From contig JAEUTN010000008.1 of the NCBI GenBank assembly GCA_016787895.1, positions 62,001 through 126,000 of the forward strand: DNA of 64,000 nt, written 5' to 3'. Below the pieces are notes generated by a model. That model was not told the origin of the DNA, made no database searches, and saw only the letters and a program-made list of their open reading frames with translations. Source of the DNA: Bacteroidia bacterium. GTDB taxonomy: Bacteria > Bacteroidota > Bacteroidia > B-17B0 > Aurantibacillaceae. Of this stretch, positions 49,942 to 58,495 are shown one piece after another (positions within the stretch are counted from its first letter, which is position 1; each line of letters opens with the position of its first letter). The translations under genes were made by a program, and so were the position numbers.

Positions 49942-50694
49942 ATGTTAGTATTGATTACAGGAGCCACAGCGGGAATCGGAAAAAGCTGTGCGGAGATTTT
50001 TGCAGCTCAGGGCCACCATTTGATTTTGTGCGGCAGAAGAAAAGAACGTTTGGATACCATTAAAACCGAACTTGAAAAAAAACACAAGGTCAATATACAC
50101 ACGCTGAGTTTTGACATTCAAAAACAAACAGAAGTACAGGAGGCCATTCACTCCCTGCCTGCCGATTTAAAAAACATTGATGTGTTGATCAACAATGCCG
50201 GATTGGCCGCGGGACTGAGCAGTATTCAGGATGGTAAACTGGAACACTGGGAACAAATGATCGACACCAACATCAAAGGTTTGCTTTACATCACCAAACA
50301 CGTGGCCAATTTAATGATCCCGAACAAAAGGGGCCATATCATCAACCTGGGCTCCATTGCCGGTAAAGAAGTTTACGCGAATGGCAACGTGTATTGCGCC
50401 ACCAAACACGCGGTAGATGCTTTAAACAAAGCCATGCGCATCGATCTGCTCACGCACCAGATTAAAGTCACCGCCATTCACCCGGGTATGGTTGAAACCG
50501 AATTCAGTATTGTGCGTTTTGATGGGGATGAAGAGCGTGCCAAAAAAGTGTACCAGGGCATGCAACCCCTCAGGCCGGAAGACATCGCCGAAACCATTTA
50601 CTGGGCGGCTACCCGCCCGGCTCACGTCAACATCAACGAGTTAACCATTATGCCCAGCGTACAGGCCACCGCAACACAAGTTATACGCCATTAA
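49942..50694 (+). CDS. SDR family NAD(P)-dependent oxidoreductase
   Basis: A 250-aa classical SDR with TGATAGIGKS (residues 6-15), NNAGLA (88-93), catalytic Tyr in YCATKHAVD (YxxxK) and Ser in LGSIAG. Close in style to YdfG-type serine/3-hydroxy acid dehydrogenases. The start lies 1 nt after the permease stop, which suggests a functional link to amino acid use. Confidence 0.93.
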   Translation: MLVLITGATAGIGKSCAEIFAAQGHHLILCGRRKERLDTIKTELEKKHKVNIHTLSFDIQKQTEVQEAIHSLPADLKNIDVLINNAGLAAGLSSIQDGKLEHWEQMIDTNIKGLLYITKHVANLMIPNKRGHIINLGSIAGKEVYANGNVYCATKHAVDALNKAMRIDLLTHQIKVTAIHPGMVETEFSIVRFDGDEERAKKVYQGMQPLRPEDIAETIYWAATRPAHVNINELTIMPSVQATATQVIRH

Positions 50695-50697
50695 TGC

Positions 50698-51432
50698 ATG
50701 TTAAAGGTTCTGCATAGTTTTGTTTTGTGCCTGATCTTCTTTTTCTCAGGTCACTCAAAACCATCGGGAGAACCCAACACCCATTTTGGAAGTCGCGTGC
50801 GTTTGCACCTTGGTCCCGCCCTGGGTTTTTACACCATTAACCCCAATCACGCCGCGGAGCCCAAACAAAAATTCAATTTTTTGATTGGCCTGAACAAGGA
50901 GTTTAGTCTCAGCAGGGATTACAAATCGTTTTTGCTGGTGGGGGTGGATTATTTTTTTCATGGGCTGGGATTTAAATCCTACTATTTCCCGCCCGATACC
51001 CTGCAGTTGTACGATAAAAATTTTGAGTACGATTACAGTTTGCAGGTAAACGAATTGCAATTGCCTGTACAATTTAAATACCTGTTTAAACCCGAACACA
51101 ACAGTTTGTTCAGTCCTTACCTGTGTGTAGGGTATCACCTGCGGTATTTAATGCCATCAAAACTCAAAGTAAGTTATTATGGCAATGTAAAAAAAGAGGA
51201 GGAGGCTGAACTGAAGTTCAAAACTCCTTTGTTTGATGATCAGCTGAACGCCGCGGTAAGCTTAAGTTTGGGTTGGCAAAAAAACAGTCTGGCCAGCTCA
51301 AAAGGAAGTTTTTATGTGGAAGCCAATTTAAGGTACAATTTTTCGCCCTATTATTTTGAGAAGGAGTATGCAGCTAGTTCTTTATACATTAACAGCACCC
51401 ACCTTATTTTTCAATTGGGCATACGTTTTTAG
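50698..51432 (+). CDS. Outer-membrane beta-barrel protein (PorT-like)
   Basis: A 244-aa protein with a signal peptide and alternating-residue beta strands (LHLGPALGFYTI, LLVGVDYFFHGLGF, PYLCVGYHLRYLM, LSLGWQKNSLASS) ending in LIFQLGIRF, the terminal aromatic beta signal. This is the usual small outer-membrane barrel type in Bacteroidota. The function is not known. Confidence 0.75.
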   Translation: MLKVLHSFVLCLIFFFSGHSKPSGEPNTHFGSRVRLHLGPALGFYTINPNHAAEPKQKFNFLIGLNKEFSLSRDYKSFLLVGVDYFFHGLGFKSYYFPPDTLQLYDKNFEYDYSLQVNELQLPVQFKYLFKPEHNSLFSPYLCVGYHLRYLMPSKLKVSYYGNVKKEEEAELKFKTPLFDDQLNAAVSLSLGWQKNSLASSKGSFYVEANLRYNFSPYYFEKEYAASSLYINSTHLIFQLGIRF

Positions 51433-51576
51433 ATTCCAAAGCATTCCTGTCATACCAGCCAATAAGGTTCAATTATTATTTAGACGTACTTTCTGCTTTG
51501 ATGCAGAAAAGGACAAATGTGCACAGCACATTTGGGCCGGCCAGTGTGTTGGCACCAAAACGCGTAATACTTTACC

Positions 51577-51848
51577 TTACTTTTTGCCTTGACGCTTCGA
51601 CTTCGCTCAGCACAAGTTGCAAAAAGTAACAAAAAAATCAAGGCTTCATAAAAATTTCCTAAAATCTTCGCGGCTTCAAGCCGACGAATTGATCATGTCC
51701 TGACGCCTCGCGGGTCAGGACAGCAATTCGTCTCCGCACAACCTTTCCTCAAAAGTCCAAGGAATCAACTACGTGCTAATTTGGAAAGACTTTTTCGGAA
51801 CTCCTTTTGAAGCCGCTTCGATTTTTGACGGAAATTTGTATGAGGCCG
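51577..51848. repeat. Dispersed repeat, copy 2 (see 12650-12895)
   Basis: Shares the block from TTACTTTTTG to GAGGCCG with the copy at 12.65 kb. The opening palindrome differs: TTACTTTTTGC (51577-51587) and GCAAAAAGTAA (51619-51629) enclose a 31-nt loop, where the first copy has 6 nt; the extra sequence GCTTCGACTTCGCTCAGCAC is itself a common repeat fragment. The rest of the gap 51433-52106 holds no gene I can support. Confidence 0.82.
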
Positions 51849-52106
51849 CCTTACTGGGAGGGCTAGCTGTGAGTGGTAGCTTCAAGAAATGCTTAGCAGT
51901 CTGTGAGCGGGCAAGGACTCGGCGCAGCGACTTTCGAGGTCTTCGTTCCTCTGAGTGTGGGGATCTCGAAGGTCTTTGTCGGCAGTGGGCACCGGGCAAC
52001 AAATCGAAGTGACAGGTTAATTAAATGCTTTCTCAAAGTCTTTACGTCCGAAAGTAGGTTAAAGTAAATTTGAATTTATAAATCCCTTCTTTATCTTTAT
52101 TCTATT

Positions 52107-53423
52107 ATGGACAGGCGACATTTTTTAATGGCCACGGCAGGTACGCTTTCCGCCATGGATTTTCTGGCAGGGATAAATGCGCCCTTCGCAAAGGAGCTTG
52201 AACACAAACTAAATTTGCTTGAAAGTGACAAGTCTGGTAAAAGCGCTGAAAATGAAGATTTCTGGGGCTGGGTCAGGGAATCTTACACCGTTTCTCCCAA
52301 CCTTATTAACCTCAACAACGGGGGTGTGGGTCCGCAACCGAAAGTGGTGCAGGACGCACACATTCGGTATTACCACTATTGCAACGAAGCGCCCTCGTAT
52401 TACATGTGGCGCATCCTCGATCAGGGGCGTGAGGGATTAAGAACCAAACTGGCAGAGCTTAGCGGAGTTTCGGCAGAAGAACTCGCCATTAACCGCAATT
52501 CCACCGAAGGATTAAACAGCATTATTTTCGGCCTGAGTCTGAAAGAAGGAGACGAGGTGGTGATGAGCACCTTTGATTACCCCAACATGATGAATGCCTG
52601 GAAACAACGGGAGATGAGAGATGGGGTAAAACTGGTGTGGATCAACATTCCCCAACCTCTGGAAGATGAAAAGGCCATTCTTAAACTGTATCAGGACGCC
52701 ATAACGCCCAAAACCAAAGTGGTTCACATTACCCACATGATTAACTGGACCGGGAACCTGGTTCCCTGTAAAGCCATCGCAGAGTACGCGCACAGCAAAG
52801 GCTGTGAAGTGATTGTGGATGCCGCGCATACCTTCGCCCACATTGATTTTAAAATTCCGGATACCGGCGCCGACTACCTGGCTACCTCTTTGCATAAATG
52901 GTTATGCGCGCCTTTTGGCAGCGGACTTTTGTACATTAAAAAGGAAAAAATCAGAAAGATCTGGCCCTTGTTGTCCAGCGCCGACCCGAACAGCAGCGAC
53001 ATACGAAAATTTGAAAACCTGGGCACCCGTTCCTTTGCCTCTGAAATGGCTATTGGAGCCGCTGTTGATTTCCACCAGGTCATCGGAATAAAACGCAAAG
53101 AGGCCCGATTGCGTTATCTGAAAGAATACTGGACGGATAAAGTCGAAAAACTTCAGAACGTGAACTTTTATTCTTCACTCAAACCCAAATTTTCCTGCGC
53201 TATTGCTAACATTGGATTTGAAGGCTGGCAGGCTCCTCAAATCGAAGCCCGTTTGTTCGAGCGATATAAGATTCATACGGTGTCCATTATTCATGAAGGC
53301 GTGAATGGCATTCGCGTTACGCCCAATGTATACACCAGCACCAGAGATCTTGATTTGCTGGTGAAAGGACTACTTGAAATTTCAAAATCACCCCCTCCAC
53401 CCAATCCCAAAAAAGAAGGATGA
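52107..53423 (+). CDS. Class V aminotransferase-fold PLP enzyme with Tat-like signal
   Basis: A 438-aa PLP enzyme of the class V (isopenicillin N epimerase/cysteine desulfurase-like) fold. Lys264 in SLHKW binds PLP; Asp238 is in VDAAH. The N-terminus MDRRHFLMATAGTLSAM carries the twin-arginine pattern RRxFL followed by a hydrophobic stretch, so export by Tat with cofactor bound is likely. It overlaps the next gene, a RidA with a membrane-type N-terminus, by 4 nt. Substrate unknown; these folds include epimerases and desulfurases. Confidence 0.87.
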   Translation: MDRRHFLMATAGTLSAMDFLAGINAPFAKELEHKLNLLESDKSGKSAENEDFWGWVRESYTVSPNLINLNNGGVGPQPKVVQDAHIRYYHYCNEAPSYYMWRILDQGREGLRTKLAELSGVSAEELAINRNSTEGLNSIIFGLSLKEGDEVVMSTFDYPNMMNAWKQREMRDGVKLVWINIPQPLEDEKAILKLYQDAITPKTKVVHITHMINWTGNLVPCKAIAEYAHSKGCEVIVDAAHTFAHIDFKIPDTGADYLATSLHKWLCAPFGSGLLYIKKEKIRKIWPLLSSADPNSSDIRKFENLGTRSFASEMAIGAAVDFHQVIGIKRKEARLRYLKEYWTDKVEKLQNVNFYSSLKPKFSCAIANIGFEGWQAPQIEARLFERYKIHTVSIIHEGVNGIRVTPNVYTSTRDLDLLVKGLLEISKSPPPPNPKKEG

Positions 53424-53863
53424 GAATGTTAATCATCTTAATGCTGTTTATCGCTCTTGTTGTTCTTTACTGTTCAAAACAAGAGGCCGTTTCCCGTAAA
53501 ATTATTGTGAGCACGGAGGCCCCTGCCGCCATTGGGCCTTACAGCCAGGCAGTAAAAGTCGGGGAACGAGTATATGTGTCGGGGCAGATTGCGCTTGACA
53601 AAAGCGGAAAACTGGACAGCAGTTCAGTAGCAGCAGAAACAGAAAAGTGTTTGCAAAACATCAAAGCCATTGTTGAAGCGGCGGGCTTTGATTTAAAAGC
53701 CGTTTCTAAATGCACTGTGTTTCTTACCGACTTAAACCGTTTTCAGGAAATGAACGAGGTGTATGCCCGCTATTTTCACGAACAAGCCCCTGCCCGGGAA
53801 ACCATAGGTGTAAAAGCTTTGCCCAAAGGTGCACACGTAGAAATTTCGGCGATTGTGAATTGA
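53420..53863 (+). CDS. RidA family protein with N-terminal export signal
   Basis: 147 aa: residues 1-18 form a hydrophobic segment (MLIILMLFIALVVLYC) then a complete RidA domain beginning IIVSTEAPAAIGPYSQAV. The catalytic Arg is kept (PARETIGVKALPKG) and the C-terminal HVEISAIV is typical. The Cys at residue 18 in VLYCS could be a lipoprotein anchor, though the lipobox is weak. RidA proteins hydrolyse enamine/imine intermediates from PLP enzymes. Its 4-nt overlap with the PLP enzyme gene supports a shared extracytoplasmic pathway. Confidence 0.9.
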   Translation: MRMLIILMLFIALVVLYCSKQEAVSRKIIVSTEAPAAIGPYSQAVKVGERVYVSGQIALDKSGKLDSSSVAAETEKCLQNIKAIVEAAGFDLKAVSKCTVFLTDLNRFQEMNEVYARYFHEQAPARETIGVKALPKGAHVEISAIVN

Positions 53864-54187
53864 TTAACCAACAATGCCTCCAAGCTTAGCTTTTAAAAAG
53901 TTCAGAATATAGATTTCTCCGGAATTAACAGGCAAACTATTCAAACTTCCTTGTATCCTTCCTGAATGACTTTCACTGTTGATTCGCAACAGAAGAAATA
54001 TCCGGAGGTCTTGCAAATTAAAAACCCTAGCAGTGTATTCTGATCCTAAGCCTATCTCCTTGCCCTCTTTTTGATTTACTTCAGGTAAAACAATTCAAAA
54101 AATCCGGCGCAACCCTGCCTTAGGAACAAAGGCATTGAATCCCCTTGTTCCTTCTGGCCCGCATCTCTTCTCTTACCCATGAACCCA
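53864..54187 (-). other. Intergenic stretch with a possible decayed gene
   Basis: From 54094 down to the TAA at 53866-53864 a minus-strand frame of 77 codons is open but has no ATG. It reads with protein-like composition (for example NLQDLRIFLLLRINSESHSG). A short frame beginning at ATG 54180, 7 nt after the homoserine dehydrogenase stop, ends at 54076 and would join it by one frameshift. It may be a decayed gene or a dispersed element. I do not recognise a family. Confidence 0.3.
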
Positions 54188-55435
54188 TCATTCCTGCAAC
54201 CATGCAATCTCCCCGAATTTCTCGCTGTACTGCGACACTTCTGCTGAATTTGGAAGATCCATAAGCACAGCTGAAACATCTTCTGTAGTTAAGGTGCTTT
54301 GTAATTCCGCCAGGGTGATGATACCAATGGTATACGCCTGTTCCTTGTTTTTATACAACTCCTCTGTGTCTAAAAATTTTGATCGTACTTCATCTGAAGC
54401 TTCTCTCGGGTGGCGCAAAAGCACCCTGAGAAAAATGTTCTCAGACGCTTCCATTTCATTGTCCTCCTGCCTCTTTTTGTATTCGTAGCGGTAATTGTAT
54501 CGCAAGGCCGAAATATCGCTAAGTACCGCAGAGGCTGTTGGATAAGCCCCGGCGCCCCGGCCCACAAAAAACTGTTTATCGGCAAAACAGCCTTCAATCT
54601 GTAAAGCATTGTACACCTCATCCACCTGGTAAAACTTGTCGTTCTTACTAACAAATTCCGGTAACACAAAAGCACATACTTTCCCTGCTTCGTTTTTGAA
54701 GGCCCTGGCTTTCAGTTTTATCTTCAGGCCTTTTTCTCTGGCGTAGTTCAATTCCAGTTCCCCGAGTTTATTAATGCCCTGATGAAAAATCTGCTCCGGT
54801 TGAAGCACAATTCCAAAGGCATGGGCGATCAACAGCAGCAATTTGAATTTGGCGTCAAACCCTCCTGTGTCCAGTCTTGGATTGCTTTCGGCATAACCCA
54901 GCTCCTGCGCCTGCTGAAGGGCTTGTTGGTAACTCAGGTTTTCAGAAGCCGTTTTACTGAGGATGTAATTGGTACTGCCATTCACAATGCCTTCAATGGA
55001 ACGCAAGAGGTCGTTGTCGTAATATTCTTCCAGGTTACGAATAATGGGAATACTCGCGCATACGGCCGCTTCATACAAAAATGGTGTTTGGAATTGTTTT
55101 TGAAGCTCCAGCAATTCTTCAAAATGCTCGGCTATCATTTTTTTGTTGGCACTAACTACTGCCTTTCCATTGCATAAGGCTTGTTTTACAATTTCAAAAG
55201 CCGCGTCGGGGTCATCAATTAATTCCACCACCAGGTTAATCTCTGCGTCGTTCAGAATTTCCGACTTATCGTAACTGAACCATTCGGGCGCGAGACGTCT
55301 GCTTTTGTTTTTTTGTTTTACTACTATGGTTTTTATTTCCGCATCCAGCCCCGGGGTTTGTTGCAGTACCTCGTATAAGCCATGGCCCACGCAGCCAAAA
55401 CCAAATAATCCGATTTTTAATTTTTTAGTGTTCAT
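54188..55435 (-). CDS. hom: Homoserine dehydrogenase
   Basis: A 415-aa homoserine dehydrogenase. The Rossmann motif is GLFGFGCVGHGLYEVL at residues 9-24; the catalytic region KAVVSANKKMIAEH and GIVNGSTNYILSK and the following segment LGYAESNPRLDTGGFDAKFKL (key E, D, D, K) are diagnostic. A C-terminal degenerate ACT-like region follows (residues ~325-415). It reduces aspartate semialdehyde to homoserine for Met and Thr synthesis. It lies 9 nt after the gamma-synthase-type gene and is under the SAM riboswitch. Confidence 0.95.
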   Translation of the reverse strand: MNTKKLKIGLFGFGCVGHGLYEVLQQTPGLDAEIKTIVVKQKNKSRRLAPEWFSYDKSEILNDAEINLVVELIDDPDAAFEIVKQALCNGKAVVSANKKMIAEHFEELLELQKQFQTPFLYEAAVCASIPIIRNLEEYYDNDLLRSIEGIVNGSTNYILSKTASENLSYQQALQQAQELGYAESNPRLDTGGFDAKFKLLLLIAHAFGIVLQPEQIFHQGINKLGELELNYAREKGLKIKLKARAFKNEAGKVCAFVLPEFVSKNDKFYQVDEVYNALQIEGCFADKQFFVGRGAGAYPTASAVLSDISALRYNYRYEYKKRQEDNEMEASENIFLRVLLRHPREASDEVRSKFLDTEELYKNKEQAYTIGIITLAELQSTLTTEDVSAVLMDLPNSAEVSQYSEKFGEIAWLQE

Positions 55436-55444
55436 GGTATTGAA

Positions 55445-56611
55445 TCAGGCGGTGAATAAACTTGTTTTATATGCTTTTTGCAGGGCCTTTTCCAGATCCT
55501 GAATCAAATCATCAGCATGCTCCAGTCCAACAGAAAGACGAATCAAACTGTCTTTTACTCCTGAACTGTAACGTTTTTCTCTGGGTATGGATTTATGGGT
55601 CATTTCTGCCGGTAAACAAATCAAACTTTTTGCTCCTCCTAAACTTTCGGCCAGTTTAAACAAACCGGTTGAGCTTACTATTTTTTCCGCCAGCAATGCA
55701 TCGTCCTCTTTCAAATCAAACGCAATCACCCCACCAAAATAATGTTGTTGCCGGCATGCCACCTTGTGGTTAGCATGTGATGTTAATCCGGGATAATATA
55801 CGGTCTTCACCAATTGGTGTTGTTGAAGGTACTTCGCTACTTTCTGAGCATTCAGCGAATGTTGTTTTACCCTCAGTTCAAGGGTTTCAATTCCGCGGAT
55901 GACCAACCAGGAATCAAAAGGACCAAGGATGGATCCCGAGGCATTTTGTATGAACTTAATTTTAGCTCCCAGCTCTTTTGTTTTGGTAATCACCAATCCC
56001 GCAATCAGATCACTATGGCCTGATAAATATTTGGTGGCACTGTGAATCACGAGGTCAGCACCCAAATTCAAAGGTTGTTGCGAAACCGGTGAGGCAAAAG
56101 TGTTGTCCACACACAACAAAAGATGCTTCTCCTTCGCAATTTCCGCAATGCCTGCAATATCGGATACTTTTAGTGTAGGATTGGTAGGGCTTTCCAGCCA
56201 GATGAGTTTTGTGCGCGGATTGATGGCAGCGCTCACTTGTTTCAAGTCGGAAGTGTCGACATACCTCACATTGATGCCGAACTTTTCGTACACCTGTGTG
56301 AAGAGACGAAAGGCGCCCCCATAAATGTCGTCAACCGCAAGAATTTCGTCGCCCGACTTGAGCAGTTTTACCACCGCGTCAATAGCGGCTAATCCGCTGG
56401 CAAAGGCAAAACCACTGGCCCCGTTTTCCAGTTTAGCCGCAAGGTCTTCCAACACCTTCCGTGTGGGGTTATTACTTCTGGCATAATCAAAGCCTTTGTG
56501 TACGCCAGGACTTTGCTGAACAAAGGTGGAGGTTTGGTAAATGGGTACGGCGATGGAGCCCGTGAGTTCGTCGACAGGAATGCTGTGTAAGATGTTTGTT
56601 GATGTGTTCAT
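55445..56611 (-). CDS. Cys/Met metabolism PLP enzyme (cystathionine gamma-synthase / sulfhydrylase type)
   Basis: A 388-aa fold-type I PLP enzyme with PLP Lys194 in SATKYLSGHSD and Tyr in FDYARSNNPTR. The VPIYQTSTF start, GAFRLFTQVYEKFG and the C-terminal EKRYSSGVKDSLIRLSVGLE are typical of cystathionine gamma-synthase, O-succinylhomoserine sulfhydrylase and related lyases; these cannot be told apart with confidence. The SAM-I riboswitch upstream fits methionine synthesis. Transcribed with hom. Confidence 0.93.
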   Translation of the reverse strand: MNTSTNILHSIPVDELTGSIAVPIYQTSTFVQQSPGVHKGFDYARSNNPTRKVLEDLAAKLENGASGFAFASGLAAIDAVVKLLKSGDEILAVDDIYGGAFRLFTQVYEKFGINVRYVDTSDLKQVSAAINPRTKLIWLESPTNPTLKVSDIAGIAEIAKEKHLLLCVDNTFASPVSQQPLNLGADLVIHSATKYLSGHSDLIAGLVITKTKELGAKIKFIQNASGSILGPFDSWLVIRGIETLELRVKQHSLNAQKVAKYLQQHQLVKTVYYPGLTSHANHKVACRQQHYFGGVIAFDLKEDDALLAEKIVSSTGLFKLAESLGGAKSLICLPAEMTHKSIPREKRYSSGVKDSLIRLSVGLEHADDLIQDLEKALQKAYKTSLFTA

Positions 56612-56702
56612 TTTTCTTTTGAATAAATTGGTTAAACAGTCTTGTGTTCAACTTATCCAAAAGTCCTGGTCGGAAAATGACTTGCGAAAGGGCATAAATA
56701 AA

Positions 56703-56734
56703 AAATGCTCTCCCGACAAGCCGGAAGAGCATTT
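56703..56734 (-). terminator. Attenuator hairpin of the SAM riboswitch
   Basis: AATGCTCTCCC and GGAAGAGCATT form a stem (one mismatch) with loop GACAAGCC, followed on the minus strand by TTTTTTATTT. It lies between the riboswitch aptamer (36 nt away) and the start codon (about 90 nt away), as expected for the off state when SAM is bound. Confidence 0.85.
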
Positions 56735-56769
56735 CAACTATCGCGAATGGTTGTATGCTATATTCCTAA

Positions 56770-56876
56770 CTTATCTTTCCCCGTTTTACCGGAGTTGAAT
56801 TTGGCACCTTCTTCGCTTATGTGCGAAGGGTTGTCAAGACGTCTTTGGGTCAAATCCCTCAGTCTTTCTGGATAAG
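56770..56876 (-). promoter_or_regulatory. SAM-I riboswitch (S box)
   Basis: On the minus strand the aptamer opens with CTTATCCAGAAAGACTGAGG and closes with GATAAG (P1 arms CTTATC/GATAAG). GGGATTTGACCC is P2-like, and GTCTTGACAACC is the core where most S boxes have CAGCAACC. P3 is CTTCGC ACATAA GCGAAG and P4 is CTCCGGTAAAACGGGG. It controls the gamma-synthase-type gene and hom in response to S-adenosylmethionine. Confidence 0.92.
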
Positions 56877-56896
56877 AAGATGGTAAAGAACTGGGG

Positions 56897-56929
56897 CAAA
56901 GATAAGAGGAGATTTTTCAATTCTCCAAA
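56897..56929 (-). promoter_or_regulatory. Promoter of the methionine operon
   Basis: TTTG (56929-56926), a 21-nt spacer and TATCTTTG (56904-56897) fit the Bacteroidota promoter TTTG-N19-TAnnTTTG. Transcription would start about 10-15 nt before the riboswitch, which is the expected leader geometry. Confidence 0.65.
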
Positions 56930-57024
56930 TAAATTTTGAAATAATTTTATTTCAGGACTTTTATTTGCATTGCATTAATCTCCAAACCCCTTTGTTTCAG
57001 AGGCCTGTGGAGGGGCTGTGGTAT

Positions 57025-57543
57025 TTACAAATAAATGTGAAACCAAAGGTGAGCCTGCCCCTCATATAAAAATCGGGTTTCACTCTGCAGTCCTGATTTT
57101 TCCAAAACCCGGATGGAGGCTTTGTTATCCGGATCCACAAAGGCGAATAGATTTTTAAGTTTCAGTGTTTCAAAGGCATATTTCACCAATGTTTTAGCGG
57201 CCTCTGTGGCGTATCCCCTGCCCCAATACTTTGGCATCAGACGATAACCCAGGTCGTAAAAATTACTGTGCCCGTTGATCTCCTCTTTCACCAGTTTTAA
57301 TCCGGCCCAACCCATAAATTCACCGCTTTGTTTTTCGATTAAGGCCCAACGGCCGATGCCATTTTCCCGGTATTGTTTTTGAATAAACAAAACTACCGCT
57401 TCCGCTTCCTCAGGGTTTGTAAGCGGAGAATTTCCGAGATACCTGTGCACCTCCTGATTCGAATCCATTTCGAAAAGCAGAGGAGCGTCGACGGCTACCA
57501 GCTCTCTGAAAATGAGTCTTGGACTTTCAAGCAATACCTTCAT
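57025..57543 (-). CDS. GNAT family N-acetyltransferase (RimJ/RimL-like)
   Basis: A 172-aa acetyltransferase of the ribosomal-protein alanine acetyltransferase-like group: PRLIFRELVAVDAPLLFEMD at the N-terminus, GYRLMPKYWGRGYATEAAK (CoA-binding RxxGxAxE) and AFVDPDNKASIRVLEKSGLQ. Acceptor is unknown. It lies 29 nt after the T9SS-sorted protein on the same strand. Confidence 0.92.
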   Translation of the reverse strand: MKVLLESPRLIFRELVAVDAPLLFEMDSNQEVHRYLGNSPLTNPEEAEAVVLFIQKQYRENGIGRWALIEKQSGEFMGWAGLKLVKEEINGHSNFYDLGYRLMPKYWGRGYATEAAKTLVKYAFETLKLKNLFAFVDPDNKASIRVLEKSGLQSETRFLYEGQAHLWFHIYL

Positions 57544-57572
57544 GTATCTACTAAGGTAATGCTACCATTTGA

Positions 57573-58412
57573 TTAATTGACAATAATGAGTTTTTGACTA
57601 AGCGGTTTGCCTTCGCCGGATAACTTTAAAAAATACACGCCTTCTGAAAGTTCATCTAAACTCAGCAGTTTGCTGTGTTGTCCTTGCTCCTGTTTTCCCT
57701 CGTTAAACAATTTCAGTTCTTTTCCTGAAAGGTCGTAAATACTGATTTCAATGTGAGCCGATTGTTTCAAGGAATAATTCAAGCGGGTAATGCCATTGGA
57801 AGGTTGAGGATAAAAACTCATTTCCCCATACAGCAGACTGGCTTCGTTAATGGACACTGGGTCGATGGGCACCTGTGCCTGAAGCCCGAGTGAAACTGGG
57901 GTGATGGGAAAATCGCCCGAACTGCTGTTATTGCCGTTCACAGCATTGCCTGAAACGTATATGGTGGCCGCTCCACTTTGAGGGGCTACCCATTCAAAAC
58001 TGAAAACCGCTGAGCCTGAGTTAATTTTTCCCGTATTTTGCACCGCGTTTTTTCTAGCTCCTGAATTCAAAAACTTTACCCCGGCCCCCTGATTTTGCAT
58101 CAGACCCGCATTGGTGTTGGAAGCGTTTAAAATTTCGCATCCAAATCCGAATTTACTGAAACCCGTGGCCGATACGGTAATTTCAATGGTATACGTTGTG
58201 CCCGGCACATATTCATTGTTTGAAAAGGAAGGTGTTGAACTGATGCTGATGGCTGAAGCGGGTGATGACCCGCCGCTATGACAGCTGGCACAGGTTGCCT
58301 CTCCGGGAGAACCGGTGTATCCGGCAATGCCACTGTTGCTTAAAAACATAAAAGACCATCCTGATACCGAAACAAAGAGAAAAAGAAGAAAGAGCCGGAG
58401 TTTATTTTTCAT
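57573..58412 (-). CDS. Choice-of-anchor V protein with CXXCH motif and T9SS sorting domain
   Basis: A 279-aa exported protein. After the signal peptide (1-~20) comes GYTGSPGEATCASCHSGG with CASCH at residues 41-45, the c-type haem-binding motif. A reeler-like beta-sandwich follows (residues ~55-185; choice-of-anchor V type). The C-terminal ~85 residues form a T9SS type A sorting domain (YPQPSNGITRLNYSLKQ ... GVYFLKLSGEGKPLSQKLIIV). Whether haem is bound is not certain. Predicted to be at the cell surface. Confidence 0.85.
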   Translation of the reverse strand: MKNKLRLFLLFLFVSVSGWSFMFLSNSGIAGYTGSPGEATCASCHSGGSSPASAISISSTPSFSNNEYVPGTTYTIEITVSATGFSKFGFGCEILNASNTNAGLMQNQGAGVKFLNSGARKNAVQNTGKINSGSAVFSFEWVAPQSGAATIYVSGNAVNGNNSSSGDFPITPVSLGLQAQVPIDPVSINEASLLYGEMSFYPQPSNGITRLNYSLKQSAHIEISIYDLSGKELKLFNEGKQEQGQHSKLLSLDELSEGVYFLKLSGEGKPLSQKLIIVN

Positions 58413-58495
58413 ACATTATATTTGACAATTCGCTAATGTAGTGAAAGCATGATTTCAGCAAACGGAACCGTGTTAAATTTAATGCCGGCACATAC

